Below are positions 1 to 9,654 of a stretch of 64,000 nucleotides of DNA, in pieces. The position numbers were made by a program, and so were the translations under genes. The number at the start of each line of letters is the position of its first letter. The first letter of the stretch is position 1. The stretch is taken from positions 36,605,334 to 36,669,333 of the forward strand of contig NC_041016.1 of NCBI RefSeq assembly GCF_004193775.1, read 5' to 3'. The notes below the pieces were generated by a model that searched no databases, had not been told where the DNA came from, and saw only the letters and a list, made by a program, of their open reading frames with translations. Source of the stretch: Glycine soja. Lineage: Eukaryota; Streptophyta; Magnoliopsida; Fabales; Fabaceae.

Positions 1-398
1 TCTCCTTATAGGTCCCTTAAATAGGGGCACGAGCAAACACGCTGCGTGCCATTTTTCACACTGCCATGCATAAGTATCATATACCCTTTTGCTTATGTTC
101 AGTGAATATTGTCATACTGTGTACATTCCCGCATTGTGTCTTTGCATAGGCATCGCAATGGTTCTGTCTTGATCCCTTTTGTAAACAAACCAACGGAGGG
201 TCCGTGTCGCCTTCTTAAAAACGTACGTTGGGGCACTTTGCTACCCCTAGACGTTGTGTCTAAGAAGGGGACGAATTCCCGGACCCCCGCATTCCTAGAT
301 TGCATCTGTGTTATATGCATTCCTTCATGCATTCATCCATTCCACCCATGAGATATCGGAGTTTTGATTTGCACCAGCTTTTTCTCACTTTAGCAAGC

Positions 399-2107
399 AT
401 GGGAACAAATCAAACCGGCAAGAGGTTCTACCAAGTCAAGGTTAAAAGCTTAGATACCACCAGCATCAAGGAATTAGGGCGGTTGATGGAACCTCTCCAA
501 ATGCAAGCTTTCCGCAAGACTTACGGAAAGATCTTAGAGTTGACCTTAGCAGAGGTATCCATAGAAGCCATTGCATCACTCACCCAATACTACGACCAGC
601 CTTTGAGATGCTTCACATTCGGAGACTTCCAATTAGTACCAACCATTGAAGAATTTGAGGAAATTCTAGGATGTCCTCTCGGGGAAGAAAACCATATCTT
701 TCATCCGGTGTCTCCCCTCTTTGAGCAGAATTGCAACTGTGGTCAAGGATTCAGCAAGAGGTTTGGACCGCATAAAACAGATCGGAACGGCATAGCGGGC
801 CTACCACGGAGGTACCTAGAAGACAAGGCGAGGGGTATGGCCAATCAAGGAAATTGGGTCCCGTTTATGGATGTGTTAGCTTTGCTAATTTTTGGGGTCG
901 TCCTTTCCAAACGTGGATGGTTTGGTGGACCTAGCAGCAATCGACGCTTTCCTTGCCTACCACCATAGCAAGGAAAGTCCGGTGGTAGCTGTCTTGGTAG
1001 ATCTATTTGACACATTTGACCGAAGGTGCGAAAAGAGTAGCGCACAGATCATCTGTTGCTTGCCCGCCCCCGTGTTTGGTTGGTTTCGCACTTGTTCCAA
1101 CAAGACACAAGACATCCATGTCCGCTCCTGAGCCATCGCTCGTGTACTGAAAAGAGGAGAATAGATTGGGACCAGCTTTTGGCCGGGATATGAGTAGAAC
1201 AATCAGTTGGTTCCCCCGATGGAAGGAAGGAAAAGAAGGAGTCCTTTTCTCATGTGGGATACCCAAACATTCCGCTGGTAGGAACGAGGGGTTGTATTAA
1301 CTACAATCCCGCGCTCGCTATAAGACAACTAGGTACCCCATGAGGGGAGCACCGACGGAAGAAAGCATGTCTACTTTCCTTGTGAGGGATTTCGGCGCAC
1401 AAAAATTCCAAGACTATACAAAGAATCATAAGGCATGGGAAACCCGTTAAGGAAAGATCAAGAACTTAGAGGCATTCGTAATGGCATCATTGGTGGCTAC
1501 CATGAATGGCTGAAAGTTCATATACGAGGTTAGATTGGCTCGCCAAGTTAAAAGTCGTCAGCGAAGGAAGTTTTGAAGCACCGGAAGAGGATGAAGAAGT
1601 CCAAGCTCTCAAAAGCGAGTTAGGAAAGGCGAATTTGCCAAGGAGAAGTTCAAGTTGGCCGCAACACACATTCGGAAAGGAGTGTGCCGGGTTACGGGAG
1701 AGAATGCAATTGCTGCAAGAGCCCTTGAACAAGAGACCAAGAGGGCTCGCAAGGAAGAGTATGGCCGGAATAAATTTCGCGGAGCTCTATGGGGTAGCAA
1801 TAGTGAACTCAAGTTACGAAGGGAAGAGAGGGACCAGTCGCGAGCACATAGCATGGTTCTAAAAGAGGAGTTAGTTGCTTGTTCAAGGTCCAAAAGAAGC
1901 TTGCTTCAGCGTTTATGCGAGACGGAGACCAACATGCTAGCTATCATCGCCAAGTACCAAGAAGAGTTAGGTCTAGCCACGACCCACGAGCATAGAATCG
2001 CAGACGAGTATGCTCAAGTATACGCGGAAAAAGAGGCTAGAGGAAGGGTGATCGACTCTTTACACCAAGAGGCAACCATGTGGATGGATCGGTTGCTCTT
2101 ACCTTGA
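399..2107 (+). pseudogene. Broken ORF1 of element A (DUF7745-like domain plus coiled coil)
   Basis: Starts at an ATG (399) in a frame reading MGTNQTGKRFYQVKV. The first 110 or so residues are well conserved with the copy in B (FTFGDFQLVPTIEEFEEILGCPL). The frame is lost near 715, resumes for KARGMANQGNWVPFMDVLALL, is lost again near 895, and continues in other frames to about 1130. From about 1506 to 2107 the other conserved half is present: a highly charged Arg/Glu/Lys-rich stretch (SNSELKLRREERDQSRAHSM) that looks like a long coiled coil. I associate this protein type with the extra ORF upstream of gag in legume Ogre/Tat elements. Its function is unknown. At least three frame breaks make this copy non-functional. 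Confidence 0.75.
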
Positions 2108-4034
2108 ACGGAGTCAAGAACTTCCCCGCTTGTTAGCCAAGCCAAGGCGATGGCATCTCTCTCTTTTTCTTGGGAGGGAGTGGAGATATGTGACTGGGAG
2201 ATCCCCAGATTCATGTTTTCTTTCATATTTCTTTTATCATTTTTATGCTATGTTATTGTTTTGACTTGAGAGACTAATGTTTGTTTTTGTTGTTTCGATT
2301 GTCATTTGTACAGCGCATACATTTTTGTTTGGATTGTTGCGTTAGTGTTTATATATCATTACTATCAAAGATGCTTGAAATTTTGGAACCGTGTAGAGTT
2401 CTTCGTTTAGGAACATCGTCAAAAAAAATATATATAATAAAACAAACAAAAATCATGATAAAAATAAAAATAAAAATTAAAAAAGGGGAAAAGAGAGAAA
2501 ATAAGAAAAAGAGAGCAAATAAGAAAAAAGGAGCAAGTAAGAAAAAAAGAGAGGAAAAAGAAAAGAAAAATAAGTTGTCTAGCTGAAAAATCGACATGCT
2601 TTTGAAAAGAGATGACTTCCAACTTTTCTTTGAAAAAATTCACTGATCATAACTAGTTTTTGAAAAAAATGTGTATACACCTGAAGGGTGAATGCTGTGA
2701 AGTTTTCCCGGATGCTCGAAATGGACTCGGATGAATGCACAAATTGATAAAAGAACATATTTTGGAAAACATTGGGTTGATTTAAAATAGAGGAAATAAA
2801 TCCTGAGCCCTAGCATCACATGACCATAAAAGTTTGACACTTGAGTGTCCACATAGGTGCATGCATGACCAGTTTTGCATGAAGTTTCCAAATCATCATT
2901 TTTGCATTTGTGTCATGGAAATAATGTGGGGCATCCCTTTTATCCTTGAACCAAACCAAACCCTGACATGTACCATGCCTAGCCATTCTACAAGTCTTGA
3001 GCCAAAATCCTGACTCACCATAAACCTTGACCCAGGGTGAGAATGTCAATCCTTACCCTCGGAAGCAAAAAAGAAGAGAAGGGAAATTTCCAATCAAAGA
3101 AAAAGAGAAGGAAAGTTTCCAATCGAAGGAAAAAAGGAAGCAAGGAAATTCCCAATCAAAGAGAGGGAGAAAGAAAAAAAGAAAAGAAAGAAAATTCCCA
3201 ACCGAAGAATGGGAGAAAGTAAAGAAGAAGAAGGAAAGAAAGCTCCTGATCAAGGATCGAAAGAAAACAGAAGAAATGTGCAGAAAGGTCTTTGGACCGG
3301 ACAATATCTGAACAATATAGAATTGTCACCAAATGAACAAAAATAAGGAAAGGAGACCACGACCTAAAATGGTCTTCTCCCTTTAATTGCCAACCAAAAT
3401 CAGTGCGCTAGCGACTTTTTCGCCCCGCACTAAACAAAAACAGAAAAGGAAAAAGCCAACAAAAAATCAAAAGCCAAAAAAACACACAAAAGCCGAAAAA
3501 CCCGCTAAAAGAACCCATTCCCAAGGGAAGTCCTATTGATCCATGATCACGCATGTAATTTTTGATTTGATAGGAAATAATTTGCAAAGTCAAGTCATGA
3601 CATATCTATGGTTCGGAATTAGGATGAAACACTTACCTGTGCGAGATTGATACACTTTGAGTGGATTTCTTCTATTTTTGTCGAACCCAGTGTTTCCTCT
3701 AAATGGTCATTTAGAAACGAAATGCTAACATCCAAAATCTCATTTATGGTTATGGGGGATTTCATCAACATACTCTCCTTCCCCGGTAAACGCATTGTTC
3801 TTTTCACTAAAAAAAAAAAAACATATGCTGCTCTAATCAGTTGGAATATTTGTCTCTTTACTAAAGCATGTTTGCATTTTTAGTAAAGAAAACACCAAGA
3901 CTTTTTTAAGTCTCACAAGTTATCCAGAACTACGTAGGTCTGAGTTCCTCATTGGAGGATACGTAGGAGCAAAAGCCTCATTTTTGTCGACCACACTGCT
4001 TTCTGTTACCATGACCCAAGAGCTGGTAGCCCAT
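2108..4034 (+). other. 3' non-coding region of element A with two purine-rich blocks
   Basis: No reading frame with recognisable similarity. It holds two strongly purine-rich, low-complexity stretches (about 2410-2580 and 3060-3300). The second repeats the word TTCCAATC among AAGAAAGG-type runs. Open frames predicted across these blocks are Lys/Arg-rich or Phe/Leu-rich artefacts of composition. Position 3930-3990 carries the words ACGTAGGTCTGA and GGATACGTAGGAGC, which recur inside the LTR (5789-5832), so LTR-like sequence is scattered in this region. Confidence 0.5.
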
Positions 4035-4160
4035 GGAGACACCTTACGGTTATCCGCACCCTTTTGTCATCCAGAGGCGGCGGACCCGATGACACGCGGA
4101 GATACCTTACGGTTATCCGCACCCTTTTGTCATCCAGAGGCGGCGGGCCCGATGACATGT
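4035..4160 (+). repeat. Two-copy 63-bp tandem repeat
   Basis: Units 4035-4097 and 4098-4160 differ at only a few positions. Each runs from GGAGAYACCTTACGG to GATGACAYG. Short tandem repeats just upstream of the 3' LTR are a known habit of Ogre-type elements. Confidence 0.9.
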
Positions 4161-4197
4161 AGAGACTGACATAGTCTTCTGCACCTTTTGTTCCTCC

Positions 4198-4512
4198 GGG
4201 AACAACGAGTCATTTACATGCGGAGATTTTATGGTCACCCGCGACTCTCGTCAACCGAGAGGAACGAAATTAGTGTCATACCCTAATTTCGTCCGGGGAC
4301 CTTTGCTTGATGACATGCGACCTTTTTTTGGTCCTTGTGAGGTGCTTGGCACCCATCATTAGGCAATTTGTGAAATTCTGGGAACAACAAGTCATTTGCA
4401 TGTGGAGATTTTATGGTCACCCGCGACTCTCGTCAAATCGAGAGGAACGAAATTAGTGTCTTATCTTTACTTTCCTTTTATCTCCAATAAAAGACAAGTA
4501 AAGAGGGGCAAC
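4198..4512 (+). repeat. Duplicated LTR-upstream segment containing a misplaced LTR start
   Basis: The segment GGGAACAAC...TTAGTGTC occurs at 4198-4277 and again at 4380-4460. The first copy is joined directly to the first roughly 105 bases of the LTR (TGTCATACCC..., 4274-4379). The second is followed by 52 bases that include the polypurine tract and only then by the true LTR start at 4513. The shared TGTC at the join suggests a jump between short direct repeats. Confidence 0.85.
4498..4512 (+). other. Polypurine tract of element A
   Basis: AGTAAAGAGGGGCAAC lies immediately before the LTR start TGTCATACCC at 4513, the position and composition expected for the plus-strand primer of a Ty3/gypsy element. 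Confidence 0.75.
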
Positions 4513-6168
4513 TGTCATACCCTAATTTCGTCCGGGGACCTTTGCTTGATGACATGCGACCTTTCTTTGGTCCTTGTGAGGTGCTTGGCACCCATCATTA
4601 GGCAATTTGTGAAATTCCAGGACATGCCGAAAAACCAAAAAAATATTGATGCACAATCCGTAAGTTTCCGTGACACACCGGAAATCAAATGGAAGCATCG
4701 TTGCATAATTAAGTGAGATGCTGTAACATTCCGTAAGTCAAAAAGGGGATGATTATGTAATCCGCAAGGTTCCATAACATTACGGAAAGAAAACAAGTAT
4801 CGTTACGAAATTCGTAAGTTTCCGTAACTTTACGAAAAAAGAATCACCAAAAAAAGGCAGAGGGAGGTGTACTTAGTAAAAATGGGGGTGCAAATAGCAC
4901 CCAGGCCCACTTGGGCCCTCCAGAATATTCCTCCAGAAGGCTGTTGCTTCTGGAGGAAGCAACCTGGCTCGCCTAGGCGAGCTGGGCGGCAACCACCTCC
5001 CCTATTTTGCTATAAATAGGGGAGGAAGTGAAGAAGAAAAGGGTTCAGCCCCTTAGGCACTTCTCTCTCTTTCGAATTTGCTTGGAAAAATTGTTTCCGT
5101 GAAGAAAATCTAAGCCGAGGCGCTTCCGAAACGTTTCCGTAATGTTTTCCGTGAAGAATTTCGCGAAGGTTTCGACCATTCTTCGACGTTCTTCATTCGT
5201 TCTTCATCGTTCTTCGATCTTCAACGGGTAAGTACCTCGAACCAAGCTTTTCGATTCATTCTATGTACCCGTAGTGGTCCACATTGTGTTTCGTGCATTT
5301 TTATTCTCGTTTTGTTTACTTTTTATACCCCCTCTTGACGTGCTTAAGCCATTTTACTTAAGTCATTTCTCGCTTAACTTAAAAATAAAATAAATTTCCA
5401 CCGAACGTTTGAATTGTATTATCCGTTAACTTCGGTTAAAATAAATTCCAACCGTTCGGTCATGCCGTAACCACGTTGGAAATAAAAAAAAGAGGTAAAA
5501 AATAATATAATAATAAAAAAAAACATCTTTTAGTAAAATAAAGCGGAAAATCAATCGGACGTTTTCTCTTTGGGTTTTTTTCATTCTTAATTGAATTGAC
5601 TAATAACTAAAGTGAAACTAAGGCTAAAATCAACTCGCCTAGTCAAGCTCGTCCATAAAAATAGGTTTTTGAAGTTTATCATTTAAATTTCTTACTAAGT
5701 AAAAATGGATCATTTTCAAGGTCCAACGCCTTATAATGATCACCTTTTAAGTAAAAAGAAAGAATCACTTGATAAGAAAGAACTACGTAGGTCTGATTTC
5801 CTCATCGCAAATTGAGGAATACGTAGGAGCAAAGGGAAACACCCTTGTCGACCACAAAAAGAGAAAAATATAAAAAAGGTATAAAGGATATAAGGACATA
5901 AAAGGGAACATAAAAATCAAAGTCATGTTTGCACATTCGATTAAAGGCTGTCGTCCCTTGTGACGGACGTGTGGGGTGCTAATACCTTCCCCGTGCGTAA
6001 ATACAACTCCCGAACCTTTCACTTAAAAGTTCGTAGATCGCGTCTTTTCCGGTTTTTCCGACGTTTTCCTCAAATAAATGTTGGTGGCGACTCTGCGCGT
6101 ATTCCTTTCGTGGAACACGCATCCCGCGAGTCACGCGTCGCCCTCCCGCCGAAGGGTAGGTTGCGACA
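4513..6168 (+). repeat. 3' LTR of element A (1656 bp)
   Basis: Begins TGTCATACCC and ends GGTTGCGACA, so it has canonical TG...CA ends. It is homologous to B's LTR (37392-39075, inverted) and to the solo LTR at 61469-62810 (inverted). It contains a TATA-like box TATAAATA at 5011-5018, a perfect 16-bp palindrome GCTCGCCTAGGCGAGC at 4967-4982, and a cluster of TTCCGTAA/TTACGGAA words at about 4655-4845. The next five bases are CAGTT. The matching target duplication would be left of the window. Confidence 0.9.
5011..5018 (+). promoter_or_regulatory. TATA-like box in LTR of element A
   Basis: TATAAATA sits about 500 bp into the LTR, downstream of the GC-rich palindrome and upstream of a CT-rich stretch. 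The inverted copies have the same motif at 38641-38648 and near 62473-62480. This placement fits the retroelement promoter. No transcript evidence is available. Confidence 0.5.
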
Positions 6169-7372
6169 CAGTTATACAAAGAAAAGAATGAAATGTAACC
6201 TGAACTAATAGATGGAGTTAGGCATAAGACAGATATCAAGGAAAGTAGCTTAAACCATAGTCTCACGACTACTGTTTCACTCAAGCACAAGTGTTTAAGC
6301 TATTCATTAATAACAACTAGCAAGAGGTCCAATCTTTGAATTTCATCTCATGCCATAAAGTCAGAAATGTATAAATAGAATCAGAAGGGCTTTCTCAGGC
6401 TTGTAGTGAGGCTTGGCTACAAAAATGCATTGGTTTTTCTAGGATTCAAAGGTTTAGATTCTCAGAGAGCACAAATCCCAAACTTATCCCAATGGTCTTT
6501 TTAATACACTTAGCTTGCTCAATAGCTTTTTACTTTCATTTACTTTTGACCTTGTTACATCACCACACTTTATTCTTTTATTTTCTTTTTTTGTTTTTAA
6601 CATTCAACTTGTGTGTTGTGTGTGCTGATGCTTTCTCTCTTTCTTTGCATCCCAATTACTTCCACTCCCCCAAATTTGGGGTAAATTTTTCTTGAACCAT
6701 ATGCTCTCCTAGAATCTAAACAAGGTATCAGGAGATAATTATTTAAGTTCAAGGTTCAGTTCATGACAAAATCATTCAGCTTATACAGGGAGCAAAGGAT
6801 GCAATTATCATTCAAGGTAAGCTATTTGGTCAAAAGAGCTTGTGTATACACAAATCATGGCCTTCATCATGTTCTGATTTATACATATCATTCTAAAATT
6901 TAGAGATTTATGCAAAGATTATCACTGACAGCTAGTCGTTCACTCATAGAGTAAGGTCACACTCCCACCAGTTTTGGTTCAAGCTTTTCTTTCACAATCA
7001 ATCTTTCTACTAACTAACAATTCTAAATGCAAGTTTACATTCTTGTTCTTTCTTTGTCTAATGTACACACTTGCTCAAACTCATGAAAAGAATCACAAAC
7101 TCCATCAAAATCATGCACTCAATTCAAAATAAAGACATACACCCATTTTCATAAGTCAATAAAAGTGTTTTACTGCCATGTCATCAAAATCAAGTCAAAC
7201 TGTTCAAAATGCTTCAAAAAAAGAAAACCAACTATCCATAAATAAAACTAACAAAAAGGAATTATTGTACTAAAACCATGACCATAATAATAATAATCTA
7301 AAAGGCAACAACAAAAGAAACACAAATTTATCAGGAATGTCAACATTCTTGTCAGTATGAGCCACAACTTCC
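6169..7372 (-). other. 3' untranslated region of C1
   Basis: Non-coding and collinear with C2's 3' region: 6215-6480 matches 15120-15375, and 6660-6790 matches 15600-15745. A CCCCCAAATTTGGGG word near 6667 is a polypurine-like palindrome also seen twice in C2. No separate gene is supported here. Confidence 0.7.
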
Positions 7373-7876
7373 TCAGCAGTCCATCCAGTCATAAAAGTCA
7401 GAACCATCGTCTATGTTGCACGATGGTGAATTAGGAGGAGCAGCAGCTTCATTTGTTGAGTCATCGGGGATGATTATCAGAGGTGGTGCTGGAGGAGACA
7501 ATATCTCAAGTCTCGAAGAGGCAGGTGGTTCTATTACAGGAGGTTGTGGCTCAGTTGATGTTGGTACAGGCCCGGGAGAAACAACGGTCCAAGTTGGTAT
7601 AGGCTTGGGAGGAACAACCTCATGGGATCTTTCTAGAGGGAGATGAGCTTTAGGCCATGTCACTTTTTCCAGAAACTGCTCTATATGTATGATTGGCCTT
7701 TTGTGAGCCAACTCCTGCTGGTTATATACGATCATCAACTGTCCCCTGAATAAGCTTTGCAACATAGGAATTAAAAAATGTGCTTGTTGGGCATCTGGTT
7801 CCATGGTTGCTGTCGATGGAAATGGGTTGGATGATGAAGGGATATCCTCAGTTCTCGCTCTTTTTCTTGACGCCAT
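7373..7876 (-). CDS. Shortened env-like/additional ORF of C1
   Basis: A 167-residue open frame starts MASRKRARTED and ends DFYDWMDC. The N-terminal MASRKR and the C-terminal block (MLQSLFRGQLMIV, then a proline-rich tail with EPPAS and SPPAPP) line up with the two ends of the longer C2 protein (MASRKRK... and MLQSLHKGQVIIM). The roughly 220-residue central domain of C2 is missing. The short form therefore looks like an in-frame internal deletion. The position downstream of gag-pol matches the extra ORF of Athila/Calypso elements. Function is unknown and no transmembrane segment is evident. Confidence 0.6.
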   Translation of the reverse strand: MASRKRARTEDIPSSSNPFPSTATMEPDAQQAHFLIPMLQSLFRGQLMIVYNQQELAHKRPIIHIEQFLEKVTWPKAHLPLERSHEVVPPKPIPTWTVVSPGPVPTSTEPQPPVIEPPASSRLEILSPPAPPLIIIPDDSTNEAAAPPNSPSCNIDDGSDFYDWMDC

Positions 7877-7924
7877 CTACAAGAAAAGAATGTAGACAAT
7901 TACAAAAATCAAGTTTAAAGCAAC

Positions 7925-9420
7925 ATAAAGGCCGCTTAGCGAGATCGAATTCACTTAGCGGACCTTCACAAAACAGCACATACCGCTTAGCGAAACATGG
8001 TTTGCTTAGCGGGTCTTAAAAAAAAAGGTATACCCGCTTAGCGACCTATAGTGCCCGCTAAGCCTAAAACCAGCCGCACAGATATGCGCTTAGCTCTCCA
8101 TGAGTTGCGCTTAGCGGCATTAAACAGAGTAAAAATTTCAAAAATTTTACTAAGTTATGGGAGCTTAGCGAGCGAAGCTCGCTTAGCTCAACGGATTCTG
8201 CAACCAATCGCGCTTGGCCCCGGAAAGCTCGGCTTAGCGCACGGCTATCAACAAAAAAAAATTGGTTAAGTTACCTGGGCTTAGCGATTCAGCCTCACTT
8301 AGCCACAAGTAGTTCAGCATGAGGATGAGTGTTCATCCTCAAAAGATGAACTCACTTAGCACGATAAGCGCGCTTAGTGGGTTCTTTAGAGAAACGCTTG
8401 CATACAATGAGTATTGATCAACTCGCTTAGCGAGTTCACCGCGTTTTCCAGAAAATGTAGATCGTTTTCTTGCACTATTCAAGCCTCTGAAAGGCAACAT
8501 GCAATTTGTCTGTCATACTCGATACAATATACAAGCGTATATAGCCCTAATTTTAAACTAAATCTAACAAAACATAAAAACCCTAAAAATCTAAAACTAT
8601 AGTTGAAGTCTTTGACCCTAAAGTTAATTCAAGAAAAAGAGAAAAAGAAATAAGGAACTTACTTGGATGGTGTATGGTTGATGCTTCGAAGTTGAAAATG
8701 CACAAAGAAAGCACAGATGCAAAATGTGCAAATTTTTGGAGAGAGAGAATGCAGAGACAAAGTTTTTGGAATCTGGCAAATGTGAGTGTAATTGTTGTTA
8801 CACTCACTTAAGCAGTTTTGCGATACTCTCGCTTAGCGAACCGCTGCGCTAAGTGAGCCAGAGAGACATTTGGTTTCTCAACGAGGCTCGCTTAGCAGAC
8901 CTGTGCGCTTAGCCGACGTTTCAAATTCAAAATCAGTTTTTTTTACACACAGACTTGGCTTAGCGCGAGGATCAGACCGCTTAGCGTGGTTTGCAGATCC
9001 GAAAAACTGCAACTCTCACTAAGACAGACTCTAGCTGGCTTAGCTAAAATGATGCATCTTAAGTACAGAGGAGCATGCGCTTAGCTGATAAGGACTCGCT
9101 TAGTGCGCACATTGCTGCAATGAATCTTTCTTAGCTTCCATGACTAGCGCTTAGCTTCTTTGACCTCAGTTATGGCCGTAAGGAATTGCGCTTGGCGACA
9201 ATAAGTCATGCTTAGCAAAGGATAAGTTGTCGCTTAGCAATCAGGCTGAAGCTTAGCCGAATTCAGATTGAATTGAAGTTAGCTTAGCTCAACCTTGGCC
9301 AGCTTAGCGGACCAAATCAACCTTAGGTGCAAGGGTTGGGCGCTAAGCGCTTGAGACTCACGGCTTAGCACATGAACAAAGATGCGCTTAGTGTGAGGCT
9401 TGTGCTTAGCGAAAGGACTA
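7925..9420 (-). repeat. Dispersed GCTTAGC-word array of C1
   Basis: Dozens of near-palindromic words (CGCTTAGCG, GCTTAGCAC, GCTAAGC and variants) lie in two clusters, about 7925-8430 and 8815-9420, often as doublets roughly 20 bp apart. The DNA between them is unrelated and AT-rich. The array separates gag-protease from the env-like ORF, exactly as in C2 (17740-18786), and the same words recur in the LTRs. Confidence 0.9.
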
Positions 9421-9576
9421 TTTTTCATAAAAAAGTTTTCTAAGTTATTTTTCAGTCCTTTTTCCAAGAAATTGAAACCCTTATGTTAAACATTCAAAGA
9501 TAGGCTGATATACTCCTATGTACAAATCAAACAGCAAGTTCCAAATGATTAAATGCATGAAAAACAAAGATAACAG

Positions 9577-9654
9577 AAATTAAAAACTGGGTTGCCTCCC
9601 AAGAAGCGCTTCTTTCACGTCATTAGCTTGACGCTTTTACCTCGCTGGGTGATC
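9577..9654 (-). other. Conserved Athila-type block after gag-protease
   Basis: The minus strand contains AAGCGCTTCTTGGGAGGCAA preceded by CAAGCTAATGACGTG. I associate this block with the end of pol or post-pol region in legume Athila/Calypso elements. Here it directly follows the protease stop, so the intervening reverse transcriptase, RNase H and integrase appear deleted. Whether the block is coding in intact relatives is uncertain. Confidence 0.45.

Larger units (their letters stand above)
1..6168 (+). mobile_element. Element A: Ogre/Tat-like gypsy retrotransposon, gag-pol-less, 3' portion
   Basis: Positions 1-2107 match, base by base with few changes, the inverted leader and ORF1 of element B (34700-36890), so A enters the window from the left and its 5' LTR lies outside. 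After the ORF1 coiled-coil end (2107) the sequence passes straight into a 3' non-coding region and a single LTR (4513-6168). No gag, protease, reverse transcriptase or integrase is present, so A is probably a non-autonomous derivative. The right end interrupts the 3' untranslated region of C1, so A inserted into C1. Lineage is inferred from ORF1, the tandem repeats upstream of the 3' LTR, and B's arginine-tRNA primer-binding site. Confidence 0.8.

Noticed and set aside
2281..3311. Lys/Arg-rich frames in element A's 3' region
   Set aside because: Produced by purine-rich low-complexity DNA; no conserved motif.
7925..9420. Possible CRISPR-like or satellite array of GCTTAGC
   Set aside because: Word spacing is irregular, flanks are not repeated, and no longer unit is conserved.
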